A stretch of 64,000 nt of DNA from Hippasteria phrygiana. Its lineage: Eukaryota; Echinodermata; Asteroidea; Valvatida; Goniasteridae. The stretch covers positions 1 to 64,000 of the forward strand of contig JAZGUH010000752.1 in NCBI GenBank assembly GCA_037893225.1, in the 5' to 3' direction. The notes beneath the pieces were generated by a model, which saw only the letters and a program-made list of their open reading frames with translations, did not search any database and was not told the DNA's origin. Numbering within the stretch: position 1 is the stretch's first letter; each line of letters opens with the position of its first letter. The position numbers were made by a program, and so were the translations under genes. Of the stretch, positions 12,301 to 21,640 are shown in pieces.

Positions 12301-15300
12301 TTGTTTTAAAGAGAAATCACTACATGACGAGATTTAGTGTATTTGAAAAGTTCCCGTCCGTGATTGTTCATTTTACAGGCAAGGCTACACCAGTGGGTGC
12401 AGAGCCTGGGGTAACGAGATCTGTGATGAGTAAAATCAGAGTGAGTGAAGGCTTTCCATCCATTTAACACTAGACTTATATTTTTGTGTGTGAATTTTCT
12501 CCGAAACGATGGTAAAAATTCCAATCTTACCAGTATTTGCACTTGGACTTTGCCAAGACTGTAGTTAAAGTATTCAAGGTGGCAATAATACTATCTGCCC
12601 TGCAGCCGATTTCATGAAACCGTGCGCAACTTACGCCATTGCGTAAGACTTGTGCTATAAAAATGTTGCGCAGCTGCGCTACATCCTTTCGATCCATTTC
12701 ACGAAACAGTGCGTAGCTGCGCAATGTTTTATTTATTTTATACATCGCGGACAAGGCTGAATGCCGCTTTTACGACGACTGTTTTAGTACAACAATAAAA
12801 ATACATGGAACAGTCGTAAAATTGAACTGTGGGGCGCCATTTTGAAACTTTTCACTTTTGAAACATCGCTCCAAAAAACAATTTATGGCAACTTAAGCCA
12901 CCTGAAACAAGTGCGTAAGTTACGCCATAATTTGTGGCGCAAGTCAGCGACTTACGCACTGCGTAACTTTCGTGAAATCGATTTTTAAAATATCACAGAT
13001 GTTGTGCAACTTACGCAATAAATTGTGGCGTGAGTAGAGTTGCGCAATTGCGCAAGGTTTCGTGAAATCGGCTGCTGAACCTTACGGAATATTGTTTGCT
13101 ATTTGGGCATTTCCACACTAAATTTAGGATTTGAGAGGGGGACGCTGGAGGGTACAACAAAGCAAGATATTTTGTTCAGTTGTTTCCTGGACATTTCTGA
13201 GGCAGCAATGATCATGTGTACAACAAATATAGGGTACTTTCTCTATACTTTAGAAATTACAGGGGTCGTCGTAAATAATTACGTAGGTAACATGGACAGA
13301 ATATTTGCTATATTTTTGATAGGACACTAATTATCATGTGCATGAATTTACCCAAATGTCATCTCATTTATATCCATATCCCATTCAAGATTGCTAACAG
13401 CCAAAATAAACACAATTTTCTTGGTCTTTAAGACATTTATATGTAACGTAACATGTAACATGGACAGAAATATTGTGACAAAGTTCTGTCCATGTTACGT
13501 ACATAATAATCTGAACATAATACCCTGTGACGTCTGAAATACACAGTAGATTGTTGTGGTTTTTACAGGTAACAATGCTGTAGGGATAAGAATGAAAAGG
13601 CACAATATTTGGTAAATACATTCATTGTAATTATTACTTCTGAGTATTAACAAACTTTCTGTCCATGTACATGTACATATCTTGTAAAATTTGCCCAGAA
13701 AGTCTTAAATTCTTGGTGAGCACAATCCTCACCAATGGGAGGAATGTACAAGGGAAAAAGAGGACAAACAACTGGATATTATTATCCTGCTTCATTTCCA
13801 GTGTTGTAACCAAGTCATTTTTTCTCAAGTCAAGTCAAATCGCAAGTCAAATCAAGTCACAAGTCAAATTTTCCCAAGTCAAGTCAAGTCCCAAGTCAAT
13901 TTTGTTCAAGTAAAGTACCAAGTCTTGAGTCAATTGTTAGTAAATAAAAATTCCAATGACAAAATGACAATGCATAGGCTAGCACGCATGCACTGTACAA
14001 AATCAACCTGGTGTGCCATTTCGACAAATCTCCATGCAGCTCGGCCAGCGCTGCGGCCCTGCATACGTACTGGACACCCAGCTTGCTATATATGCGCTAC
14101 AGGCTTTTTATTATTATTACTGGTTTATTAAAACTGTCATAGCAGCCCGAAGGCTGAATTAAAAACAGTTATTACAGACAATGGAGTTAAAACGTTATAA
14201 AAAATAAATAATAAACAAACATAAAATTATAAAAAATACAAACATCAAAAAATATATATGATTGCACTTAACACACACACACAAGAAAACAATAAACATA
14301 AACTAACAAAATTACTTGGAAATGAGCGGTGGGGATAGGGTGGATAAATTCACAAGTCTAGCAAAGTATGGGACCGGGCTATTGCTGAAACGCTTAGTTT
14401 TTGATGAAAATTCTTGAAGTATTCTGTTGGATCTGAGATTCATTGTATGAGTATTTTTTGATTTAATAAACCATTCATTAAACATGTTGGTATTAAATGC
14501 CTTTAATGCAAATGTAGTACATAGATTAATTCTTCTATTAGCTAGTGTTTCTAGTCCAAGAGCAGTTAATGCATGGTCATATTGAATGTACAATGGGCCA
14601 AGTATAATACGGCAAACTCTTTTTTGGATCGACTCTAAATTGTCAGTTTGGCTGCAAGTAAGACCTAAATGCCATAAAGGGGATGCATATTCTAATACAG
14701 GTCTTATATAACCCTTGTACACACTGGCAAGTTCAGCACGAGTTAAACCGGTTTTTTTCAATTTCCTGAGCATAAACAGTTTTCTGTTAACTTTATTAGT
14801 CATATCAGCTAGGTGATTATCCCATTTTAGATTATGTTGTAGGGTAACACCTAATAACTTGACACAATGAACTTGTTTAAGTGGAGCATTCGATATCAAC
14901 AATTGCACATTAGGAGGGTCCCTTCTGCCAAAATAAATTTGCATTGTTTGACATTTGGATGGATTAAGGGAAAGCCCATTCATCGCAGCCCAATCACTAA
15001 GATCATTAAGGTCCTCTTGAATCATACTTATACTATTAATATGCCTATTTTCGCAGAGTGTAAGGTCGTCGACATATTTCCAACACCTGCTCTGAGCATT
15101 ATCTGCTGCATTGTTAATACAGGCTAAGAAAATCACAGGCCCAAGTTTAGTACCCTGAGGAACACCACCAGTTAGTGTTTGCCACTCTGAGAAGGTTTGT
15201 TTGTATTTAACCCTTTGTTGACGAATATTCGGCATACGGCATATACGGCTTGTTTTTTAACTGATACCTGTATGTTTGTGTTTATTTTAACAAAAGTGTC

Positions 15301-18300
15301 AAATTTATTCAAGTCAAGTCGAGTCACAAGTCATGTTCTTTCAAGTCAAGTCAAGTCAAGTCCCAAGTCATGTTCTTTCAAGTCAAGTCAAGTCACAAGT
15401 CAAAATAATTGCGACTCGAGTCCGATTCAAGTCAAGTCAGCATGTCAAGTCAACACGACTGTTCATTTGCCAATCCTATGTCGCACTTTTGTACCCCTTT
15501 TACTGTGGAAAGACCCATTTGCAAATATCAGTGAATAATGCACTGATACCAAGTATGATACAATTTGTAATGGTATCTATATCTGTCATGACCATCATCA
15601 AACGAAGAAAACAAGCACTGTGCATTGAAAAATGACAAAATAACATCTGTGATGGGTAGGGCTGTCCCGGATATACCGAATATTCGACTATTCGATCGTC
15701 AACCGAATATTCTAATACCTTTTTGCCGGTTCGAATATTCAAAAAAAATATAAGCACGTACAGATACGACTCTGATGCTATTGTAGTAGAAAAGTAATGG
15801 AGCTTAGCAGTGTGAAATGCCGCACTTTTGTCGAAGGTAACTTTTTTGTGGCCAGAGGTTTTTGTTCCCGTCCGTAAAGCACTTGTAAAAAAAAATACTC
15901 CTGCAAAAACGCTGGCTGAAGTTTGGTTTCTTATCAGAACGTTCCGTACCCGTAATGATCTTATACAACTGCGCATGCAAACAAAATGTTGATCGAGCAA
16001 GCAGTCCATAATATCGATCGCCCCACGTAAAACACCGGCGGCATGCAGTTGCAGCTGACACGTGAAAAACTTGAACGGCGAGTATCGAATATTCGAATAT
16101 TCGGTCAAATCCAGTTTCGAGTAATCAAATACTGAACTATTCGAAAATGAACAGCTCTAGTGATGGGCCTCTGTGGTGTGAACTCAATGCTGTAGCGCTA
16201 TGTCTAGCATTCTCCTGCCACTTTACTGACTCGCACTAGTGTTTGCACTGAATTGTTTTTACCCCCCCCTCCTCTTTTTGTTTTTTGTTTTTGAAGGTGA
16301 GCAACAGGCCAGTGTTGTGGTTGCTTGACACGCCAGGGATCATGACGCCTCATGTAAAAGACATTCAAGTCGGCATGAAGCTAGCTCTCTGCGGTAAAAA
16401 CAACAGTCAATTACATCCATAATGGATGAACATTAACCCTCCTAGATGTCCTACTATTATAACTATCACAACCTATCGAAAAACCAAATCCTCTCCTCTC
16501 CCACAGCTTGTGTGTCTCAACCTGTCACTCGGTAGGTTTGATAGATACATGTAGGGTAGTTGGCTCCAATTTGGCACCGGGAGAGGGAGGGTTAATGGGG
16601 AGCTGGTATGCTAATACGGGCTTGTGCAGCCAAGTGTATTGCACACAATAGGCAAACAATGGATTGAATATGTGCGGGAATGCGCATATAGACGACAACC
16701 GGCCAGGTGGTCGATCTTTTTCGAACCACAGCTATGGCCGTCGTCCCTATTCAATGGGTTAAAGAAACCATGCAATAAATATCTGGTTCAACTTGTACAC
16801 ATTTCTAACCATGTCTTACAACAATCAGCCAGTTCGGTATCTCAAAGGTCAAAGGGGTTTTTCGGGATAAAAATTGCTGACGTAATGTTACGCGAACGCC
16901 CATTCTGATTGAATTTAACACATGCGCGTTGTGCGACCACCTTTTGCGTTCACACGCCCGTCAGGTCATTCGGGTCATTCGGGATAAAATGTCATTGTAC
17001 ACATGCACAGTTGAAATACCGAACCGGCTTATTGAGGCATGATATAAATGCATGTTTCTATTTGAGAAAATGATTTTCAGTTTTTTGATCATTTGAAAGG
17101 CACTGTTTTGGGTCGGTATATAAATAGAAGAACTCGTCAAAAGATCACAACGGCACAAAAATCGTTCATGTTTTGAAGAAGTGTTGGTTAGAAATGTATT
17201 CTAAATGAGCTATGTAACATGGAATGTGGCTTTTCCATTGAGTTTTTTCACCATTATTGGACAAGACTTGACTATGCATTGTGTTATGAGTTATCGGATT
17301 ATCGTAATGATACCTGCATGTGAATTGTTTCCGCAGGAACATTGCAGGATCATGCGGTGGGGGCTGACGTAATAGCAGACTACCTGCTCTATGTTCTCAA
17401 CAGATACAACTACAACAGGTAATTAAAGTAGTCCAAAGAAATGATGGCAATTTACATGAGAGTACCAAAAACAGCACATCCAGGTAGTAGTCCATGGGCC
17501 CAGACCCAAATTTTCACTTATCGGCAGGGTTGATAAAAATCATGATTTCTTTTTTTTCATTAAAAAAAGCAAACAGATTTTTAAAAAAAATAAAATCGGA
17601 ATTTTTTTGATTTAAATCGATTTCAAATTTCTTTTTTTTACCACCGTACCATTGGCATAAAACATTTGTTTCAAATAAGTCAATGTTAATGACCATCATT
17701 GAAAGTCAAGTATAACCACACACAATTGTTCATGAAATCAGTACTGAAATCCCTTTCATTGATCATATTCTTTTCTGGAATACAAAGTTTGTCTTAAAAT
17801 CTCTGTTTATACAGCATCACCATCATACTGCACATTTCTCATCCAAGTTGATAACAGGAACCCCCCTCCTCTCTACACACAACCATGGTGGAATAGAACT
17901 ATTTAATGCAGCCATGATATTTTTAACGCACTGTCCTTATTTAAATCAAACAACCCTGCTTATCGGTACCATTTTGTTGGGCAAATTCCATTTGCCATTT
18001 TGAAATAGTTCAACATCCCTAGATTATGTTTTGATATGATGACCCTTCCAGAGTGGCAGCTTATTAGTGGTTATCATGCATTGAATGGACAGACCCTCTG
18101 GGCGAACCCTAAAAAGGCGCTTTGTCCAGACATCATCTATTACAGCATTACTACCTTCCCAGGGAGTCTGATTTCCCCCTAACCCCCTGCATGTAGAATA
18201 AACCTAGACTGAACGAAAAAATGCATCCCAACATGTTTATTTGCTGGCCTTCAAACTCATACAACATATACTGATAATGTGTTCAATGGAAACAAATTAT

Positions 18301-21300
18301 ACAATTTCAGTCAATTGTACATAGGTGCCCATGGGCGAAAACACTGACATCCAAAATAAATGGCTTAAGCTGCTCGTGTGGCAAGATTATCACATATTAA
18401 TTTACTTGTACTGACCCTACAAATATATTTTAGTCCCACTAAAGTTTTGCCCCGAAGATGGTACCGATTTTTTATGTCTGGCCCATGGACCAGAGCTGTA
18501 GTCGAGTCCCTGCAAGTCCTTTCGCAAGTCCAGTCAGAAGTCCTTTCATAAAGCCGGTCACAAGTAACTGGATGAACAATGACAAAGGAATGCTTTTGTC
18601 AAAGCTCATTTGAATAGCTTGTGATTGGGATTAGGACTGGAGGGCTTGTGATGGACTTGCAGGGACTTGTGTTAGGCCATGTTACACTACCATAACAAAC
18701 GTTCAGAAAGTGACCTCCATCATACCAGTTGGGGAATTAGGTTAACTTATGTTTTCCTACTCAGTTTGATGTCTTGAATCAAAAAATGAGGTTTTGTCAG
18801 CGGAACAGAATGGAACATGACCTATTTTTCAGGCCATATCCGACGCATATTCAAAAACATGACATTTACGAGAACGTTGGACTCACGTGCAGATCATCAG
18901 GGGGCCGCTATATTTGTTTTCATGATGGCGCCACCACAAAGCTGTCGACACCCTTGTATGGAACGCCACATCCTCCGGAAATAAAGTGGTGGATTGACGT
19001 ATACATAATAGGAGAATGAACAATTCTCTGTTGCTTTTAAGAATGTACCCTTTTCAGAGAAAATATGGAATCGTATATTAATTTGTGAAAGTTATGGTTT
19101 TTTTAAACGTAAAAGACTCTTATTGTCATATTTGATTTTTTTTCTCAAATGGCTGTCCATGCCTGCCGAGACGTACAATTAAAGGTAGTGCACACGATTC
19201 GTAATCCTCCAAATTTTTTTTTACTGAATTATTACGAAATACCTGATTACTAGACTGTAAGTTAATAGTAGTCTCAATCATCCTGTGAAATGATGGCACC
19301 AGGTGTGCTGTCGTTGTCAAGAAAGTGGAAATTTATATCGTTTTCCAACGATTGCCGGCTGGCAATCGTTGGAAAACTGCCCTTTATAAAAAATGTAGCC
19401 TTTAGTCAAGGCGCGCGTGGCTACCCGGACAAGTGGCATGCCCCGGACATGCTGGCATATCTGGGGTGCGTCACGCGTCCAGGTAGCCATGCGCGCCTTA
19501 ACTCAAGGCTATCATCCGCCTGACGGTTGAAAACGAACACCCTTTTTTCTCTCGTTTTTTTCGCCATCCAACAACGCAAAACTTTGAAAGGGTCAGTGGA
19601 ATGATATTTCCTATAACATAAGGCTAACCCCCAAATCCGCCCATTTCTGAAAATTTGCAACAATGACCAATTATGTACACTGCCTTTAAAGGGCCGAAGA
19701 GGTTTTGAGGTCTGATTTTACCCCTTTGTTCGGTTCGATTGCAGTGACAACGTGGATTCATCTGATTTTCAGTGATTTAAATGATTATTTTAATCTGTTC
19801 CCGTCATCAGGTACTACCAGGTGACACAAAAAACCCGAGTGTTGCATGGCCTAAGTCATTACTTTGATGTTATAAATTCAACCAATGTTAAGTGGCTTGG
19901 TTAAGAATCAAAAATAGGGAAAAATAACATTTTGGGAAGATTTTGTACAATTAAAAAAAAATTCAGAATGTTAGTATTGTTAATAATTTTGAAAAAAAAA
20001 AAATTACAAAAGGAGTAGAAATGTTCTGGCTATTTCATATTCAGTTTTATTTTTGACATGCCCCCGTTTTTTGCAGATATGTCGAATTTTACGGCCTGGA
20101 AGGTCCGAATGACAACATCATGGAGGTGTTGAACTGCATTGCAAGGAAGCAGAACAAGATGAGCCGTTTGAAAACTGCCGATGGTAAGATGGTCATAGAA
20201 AGGCACAGCCATTTACCCAATCCATACTTGTGTGTTTGTAGTAGATACAGCAGATTTTTTTTGCCAGAGATATTAAGAAGAAAGTCAGAACGGGAGTTCA
20301 GATGAAAAAGAATGTACTCAGAATGAAATTCTGAAATGCAGGACACATATTTCTATATTTACTAGTCTTTGGAAGAACTAAAATTATCCAACACCTGATG
20401 AGGCCAAGTACTTTCTTAACCCTAACCATCCCTAACCTGCCAAAATTGAACACCCCATTGTGTTGAATTTTGTGTGATTGGGTTCTGTAGAGCCTTGGCA
20501 CCATCACTTTGCATGGGACTTGATGCCCTGATTTTGTCTTAAGTACAAAGAATGTGCCATTGGTTTACTACACAGTGTTGGAGTTTGTGTGGTTAGGGAA
20601 GGATTCTAGTAAAAAGGCTTGGGCTGTTAGGGTTAAGCACATACAATACCTTGCTTAGTAAAATCAGGCTACCAGCCAAAACTCCATTATGATATACATT
20701 GCTCGTGACCGGTACTTAGCTGTCATTTGCTTAGCATCAAAATAAGCCATGGCATTTTTGGAGGACGTTCAGATACAGTTTTATTGAAGATAACAGCATT
20801 TGTAGTGATATATTTCTAAATAGCAAGCTTTCATATTGAAATTAATCAATCTAATAATGATTAATTTTGATTTCTGATCATTACCAAAGCTATGGCATAC
20901 CCTCTTTCACTTTCATTATTTTTTCGTGTGCATTTAAAGAGCATGCTCATCAGATCCCGAGTTAGATTTATCACTGAGTTTGACATACCGATGATTTATA
21001 TTAGAACAGAGATGTTTTCTCTTTTGCCCTGTCCCGACGTAATAAATGAAGCACTGTATACTCGGTGCTTTCCGAGAGCCTGTGTGAAAAAATTCACAGG
21101 CTTACTCGGGTGGGATTCGAACCCACGACTTCCTGCTTACTGATGATTATGGACATCATATTGATTTCCATTGTGGAAGACTTGTTAACTTGTATTGAAC
21201 TCCATAGCAGCTCTAGCAACTTAAGACTCATTTTGTTGGGTTGGGGCACTCCCTGCGGACATTAATGCAACATCCTGTATTTAACAATTTTTGAAAATTT

Positions 21301-21414
21301 ACTTTTACTTATGCAGGTTCGGTTGTTCAGAGGCCCAACATACACGCAGCCGCAACGCACATGATTAAATCGTTTCGCAAGGGAGACCTGGGTAATATCA
21401 CATTGGACGACTGA
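3278..21414 (+). CDS. MTG1: MTG1-like mitochondrial ribosome-associated GTPase, ten exons
   Basis: Spliced gene: join 3278-3378, 5844-5908, 7882-7992, 10752-10838, 11244-11391, 12379-12440, 16297-16393, 17337-17418, 20077-20183, 21317-21414. All introns are GT-AG and exons 2-10 (857 nt) share one open frame. Family knowledge: MTG1 (bacterial YlqF/RbgA relative) is a circularly permuted GTPase acting late in large mitoribosomal subunit assembly at the matrix side of the inner membrane. Seen here, in the permuted order: G4 NKKD (exon 3), G1 GIPNVGKSS (exon 5), the G2 region with VTRS (exon 6), G3 DTPG (exon 7), then the C-terminal helical domain. The first 20 or so residues from ATG 3278 are rich in Arg with one acid, as expected of a mitochondrial presequence. 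Oddity: exon 1 is out of frame with exon 2 (see its entry). No clear polyadenylation signal was seen in the 220 bases after the stop. Identity is confident; integrity of the N-terminus is not. Confidence 0.93.
3678..3722. repeat. G-rich tract (G13 ... G21)
   Basis: G13 at 3678-3690 and G21 at 3702-3722 in MTG1 intron 1, followed by C-rich sequence (3771-3800) with partial complementarity. Confidence 0.9.
4166..4312 (+). mobile_element. tRNA-derived SINE, copy 1
   Basis: A-box-like tagctcagttggtaga and B-box-like ggtttgaatcc inside a tRNA-like 75-base head, followed by a constant tail (tttacctagtcagtttccct). The same head plus tail recurs at 4482-4627, 37897-38013 and 61266-61412, so this is a SINE, not a tRNA gene. 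Confidence 0.85.
4482..4627 (+). mobile_element. tRNA-derived SINE, copy 2
   Basis: Same family; B box ggttcgaatcc intact. The acceptor-stem ends pair with one mismatch. The preceding 110 bases (4369-4481) are also repeated at 61440-61550, so the repeat unit is longer than the tRNA-like head. Confidence 0.87.
4778..5443 (+). mobile_element. CCCTAACCCT-ended TIR element interrupted by a hAT
   Basis: Left end ttaaccctaaccctccaggg, right end ctggcagggttagggttt. The same sequence, uninterrupted and inverted, is at 46329-46476. The 510-bp hAT-like copy at 4902-5411 is inserted inside it. Confidence 0.82.
4902..5411 (+). mobile_element. hAT-like MITE, TTCGAATA family, copy A
   Basis: About 510 bp with ends tagggcta...acagcccta. 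Flanks gcacagtg / gcactgtg match at 7 of 8 positions. Body blocks shared by all copies: cattttcgaata, cgccgatcaagtttttcac, gttctgataagaaaccaaactcc, tgcggcatttgacactgctaag. No coding capacity. The 8-bp duplication and the tagggctgt ends are typical of the hAT superfamily. Confidence 0.88.
5519..5802 (+). mobile_element. TTAACCCTAAC-ended element carrying a minisatellite
   Basis: Flanked by ttaaccctaaccc on the left and gggttagggttaa on the right. The interior holds five copies of aggattttggaggattgagg-atgaa at about 5565, 5609, 5650, 5693 and 5743 with variable spacers. Confidence 0.8.
5844..5908 (+). CDS. MTG1: MTG1 exon 2
   Basis: 65 nt, entering with two bases of a split Gly codon. It encodes LKKMRSTLRNVDCIVEVHDAR, the highly conserved start of the permuted GTPase fold. 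Acceptor ATGGCAG/GA, donor AGA/gtacgt. The last six intron bases plus G happen to form an in-frame ATG GCA G, so retained upstream sequence could give an MAGLKKM start, but that product would lack a presequence and the WFPGH segment. Confidence 0.95.
6594..6615. repeat. (TA)n microsatellite
   Basis: Roughly ten TA units next to the repeat at 6616-6895. Confidence 0.85.
6616..6895 (-). mobile_element. Repeat family B, uninterrupted copy
   Basis: Shares, in inverted orientation, long blocks with the two halves of an insertion at 23416-24510 (ccggaaaggggaaaatgtaagttagggcgaaaaagtgctttcgcc and aggtacctaagacgtta-type blocks, each seen in pieces). It holds a single TTAA at 6797-6800 where the other copy is split, making it an empty-site reference. 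Confidence 0.75.
7242..7738 (+). mobile_element. TTAAAGGTAGTGTACA MITE, copy 1
   Basis: Ends ttaaaggtagtgtacacgat and ...atcgtgtacacta. Contains two nested hairpins: cgttttccaacgatttcc with its complement, and a GC-rich palindrome centred near 7495 whose arms read tagtcaaggcgcgcgt. Related copies at 8457, 11536, 19179 and 22267, all bounded by TTAA or near variants. Confidence 0.85.
7882..7992 (+). CDS. MTG1: MTG1 exon 3 (G4 motif)
   Basis: 111 nt, phase 0 on both sides. It encodes IPFAGRN... followed by LLILNKKDLAE, containing the NKxD guanine-specificity motif (G4). In this family G4 precedes the P-loop because the G domain is circularly permuted. Confidence 0.96.
8119..8331 (-). mobile_element. 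TTAACCCCTTG (piggyBac-like) MITE, copy 1
   Basis: Ends ttaaccccttgagtacgg and cgcaaggggttaa, flanked by TTAA. Relatives at 31974, 37706 and 42699. TTAA targets with CCCCTTG-type ends fit piggyBac-related MITEs. It has a single copy of the 68-bp unit that is tandemly repeated in other members. Confidence 0.85.
8457..8643 (-). mobile_element. TTAAAGGTAG MITE, short copy 2
   Basis: 187 bp; carries only one half of the family body (aacgatataaatttccactt, gcacacctggtgccatca, actactattaacttacagtc) between the family ends. Nested in the left arm of the 8111-10682 element. Confidence 0.85.
8819..10593 (+). mobile_element. hAT-like element, 1.8 kb, perfect 8-bp duplication
   Basis: Starts tagtgctgggcgatacgacg and ends atatcgtcagcccta, with caccctac on both sides (8811-8818 and 10594-10601). 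The TAGxGCTGGGCGATA start is common among hAT elements. Subterminal regions are rich in cgatatcg-type motifs. Short frames inside (for example 9551-9871) show no transposase similarity I recognise, so it looks non-autonomous or decayed. Confidence 0.88.
10752..10838 (+). CDS. MTG1: MTG1 exon 4
   Basis: 87 nt, phase 0 on both sides. It encodes DVQNRLRKEGVKNALYTECL and a short Ser/Pro-Val-Lys-Asn end. The segment YTECL sits where relatives carry the weak G5 motif (human FTNC). Acceptor ttaacag/GAT, donor AAT/gtaaga. Confidence 0.93.
10931..11146 (+). repeat. Tandem pair of tRNA-like repeats, 140-bp period
   Basis: Two units beginning taaagtagtgaatc (10931 and 11071), each followed by an A-box-like cttagttggtagag / cccagttggtagag and a degenerate B box (gggttgacatcc / aggttcacattc). 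They fill most of MTG1 intron 4, ending about 100 bases before exon 5. Confidence 0.75.
11244..11391 (+). CDS. MTG1: MTG1 exon 5 (P-loop, G1)
   Basis: 148 nt, phase 0 in and 1 out. It encodes VIPRVIELIESSERYHRFEE, then VMVIGIPNVGKSSLINAMRR: the Walker A / G1 loop GIPNVGKSS with the catalytic-site Lys and Ser. The exon follows only 400 bases after exon 4; the intron between them is largely a tandem pair of tRNA-like repeats. Confidence 0.97.
11536..12128 (-). mobile_element. TTAAAGGTAG MITE, copy 3
   Basis: About 590 bp, inverted relative to copy 1, with both ends recognisable and a variant middle (11720-11930) not shared with the other copies. In MTG1 intron 5. Confidence 0.83.
12379..12440 (+). 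CDS. MTG1: MTG1 exon 6 (switch I / G2)
   Basis: 62 nt. Completes a Gly codon and encodes KATPVGAEPGVTRSVMSKIR. The GVTR threonine matches the G2 position of YlqF/MTG1 proteins. Donor AGA/gtgagt. Confidence 0.95.
12602..13075. mobile_element. TIR element with repeated subterminal motifs
   Basis: Ends gcagccgatttcatgaaac / gtttcgtgaaatcggctgc. Inside, the motif gcgcaacttacgc and variants plus further gaaatcgat/ttcacgaaac half-sites recur, giving alternative stem-loops. Clear target duplication not seen. Confidence 0.8.
13076..13807. other. MTG1 intron 6, left part
   Basis: Mostly unassigned. One stem-loop built from acatggacagaa and its complement (13460-13503), with a further half-site at 13290. 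No coding exon seen. Confidence 0.45.
14102..15241 (-). mobile_element. 5'-truncated non-LTR retrotransposon (LINE)
   Basis: Minus-strand insertion carrying the reverse-transcriptase frame at 14312-15235 and an AT-rich 3' tail ending in a short (TAA)n-like run near 14105-14120. It sits inside the CAAGTC element. Confidence 0.85.
14312..15235 (-). pseudogene. LINE reverse transcriptase, C-terminal part
   Basis: An open frame of 307 codons. Motifs in order: GGVPQGTKLGPVIFL near residue 23, YVDDLTL near residue 54 (the catalytic Asp pair), GLSLNPSKCQ near residue 87, KLLGVTL near residue 125, and the thumb/C-terminal YKGYIRPVLEYASPLWHLGL. Endonuclease and N-terminal RT motifs are missing, as expected of 5' truncation. 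The style is that of jockey/CR1-like LINEs; the exact clade cannot be set by eye. The frame is intact for its whole length, so the insertion may be young. Confidence 0.92.
15657..16159 (-). mobile_element. hAT-like MITE, TTCGAATA family, copy B
   Basis: Ends tagggctgt / acagctcta, flanked by a perfect 8-bp duplication gtgatggg (15649-15656 and 16160-16167). In MTG1 intron 6. Confidence 0.92.
16297..16393 (+). CDS. MTG1: MTG1 exon 7 (G3, DTPG)
   Basis: 97 nt. Encodes VSNRPVLWLLDTPGIMTPHV followed by KDIQVGMKLALCG. DTPG is the G3 motif; the tail matches the LKLALCG stretch of animal MTG1. Acceptor tttttgaag/GTG after a pyrimidine-rich tract; donor CG/gtaaaa. Confidence 0.96.
16433..16595. mobile_element. 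TTAACCCTCC-ended MITE
   Basis: ttaaccctcc...ggagggttaa with TTAA at both ends. The interior (cacaacctatcgaaaaacca, ctcccacagcttgtgtgtct, agttggctccaatttggc) recurs inverted at 38168-38302. Confidence 0.78.
16591..16762 (-). mobile_element. Decayed TTAACCCCTTG MITE relative
   Basis: Contains gcttgtgcagccaagtg, a caacaatggattga block and a final aatgggttaa, resembling the copy at 8119-8331. Ends are poorly preserved. Confidence 0.5.
16822..17034. mobile_element. GCCAGTTCGGTA MITE, copy 1
   Basis: Ends caatcagccagttcggtat / aataccgaaccggcttattg. Shared interior blocks: cattctgattgaatttaaca, cgttgtgcgaccaccttttg, cgggataaaatgtcattgt. Other copies at 24577, 36310 and 50551. Confidence 0.85.
17337..17418 (+). 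CDS. MTG1: MTG1 exon 8
   Basis: 82 nt. Completes Gly and encodes TLQDHAVGADVIADYLLYVL then NRYNYN-R (split Arg). It corresponds to the vertebrate TVLDHLVGEETMADYLLYTLN region, the start of the C-terminal helical domain. Confidence 0.95.
17525..17958. mobile_element. hAT-like element with cttatcgg duplication
   Basis: Starts cagggttgataaaaatca and ends ttaaatcaaacaaccctg, between identical 8-mers cttatcgg (17517-17524 and 17959-17966). AT-rich, with several atttaaatc-type motifs, as in the related element at 44095-44276. In MTG1 intron 8. Confidence 0.87.
18495..18680. repeat. Degenerate cAAGTCC-rich inverted repeat
   Basis: gtccctgcaagtcctttcgc on the left and gatggacttgcagggacttg on the right, with a middle (aagccggtcacaagtaactg, gatgaacaatgacaaaggaa) found again at 28930-29062 and, in part, 30837-30990. 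Confidence 0.7.
18681..19178. other. MTG1 intron 8, unassigned stretch
   Basis: No exon or repeat I can name. A short frame at 18774-19019 has no recognisable similarity. Confidence 0.4.
19179..19689 (+). mobile_element. TTAAAGGTAG MITE, copy 4
   Basis: ttaaaggtagtgcacacgat ... tgtacactgcctttaa, with the same two hairpins as copy 1. Confidence 0.88.
20077..20183 (+). CDS. MTG1: MTG1 exon 9
   Basis: 107 nt. Encodes (R)YVEFYGLEGPNDNIMEVL and NCIARKQNKMSRLKTADG. FGYVxxYGL is conserved in relatives. Acceptor tttttgcag/ATA, donor GATG/gtaaga. Confidence 0.93.
20416..20636. mobile_element. TTAACCCTAAC-ended element
   Basis: ttaaccctaaccatcc ... gctgttagggttaa, TTAA at both ends; same end type as 5519-5802, 42033-42205 and 48189-48337, with a different interior. 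In MTG1 intron 9. Confidence 0.78.
21060..21150 (-). mobile_element. tRNA-like SINE fragment with B box
   Basis: On the minus strand ggttcgaatcccacccgagt, next to a hairpin (gcctgtgaattttttcacac-aggc). The same block is at 58575-58660. Confidence 0.7.
21317..21414 (+). CDS. MTG1: MTG1 exon 10, C-terminus and stop
   Basis: 98 nt ending in TGA at 21412-21414. Encodes SVVQRPNIHAAATHMIKSFR then KGDLGNITLDD. It aligns with the end of vertebrate MTG1 (PNYPAAARDFLQTFRRGLLG, LDLD). A terminal acidic tail of this length is normal for the family. Confidence 0.94.
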
Positions 21415-21640
21415 CATCATTGCAACCGCAACAGATGTGCTCCAATATTGGTATATCGTTGAGCAAGTTTGCACAAGAACTATTAACGGTGGTTGGACCG
21501 ACTCCAAACGAACCTTGTCTAGGTCGGATGAGTCTAGATGACTATTTGGGACCAAACTAGCATCGCTTGTTGTCCACAGCTGTGAGTATCACAATGTACG
21601 GCAGGGAACCCAGGTTTTGAGTTGATGTTTGACCACAGGT

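Larger units (their letters stand above)
13808..15460. mobile_element. CAAGTC-repeat element split by a LINE
   Basis: Arrays of caagtcaagtc and variants flank both sides (13825-13935 and 15308-15450). Their non-repetitive interior (13936-14100 and 15240-15300) matches in inverted form the interior of an unsplit copy at 41095-41572. Confidence 0.75.

Noticed and set aside
13808..15450. CAAGTC arrays as a CRISPR-like array
   Set aside because: Units are 6-12 bp without regular spacers, in a clearly eukaryotic context.
15500..16108. 202-codon minus-strand open frame
   Set aside because: Most of it is the hAT MITE copy B read through; other copies of the same MITE have different frames and stops.
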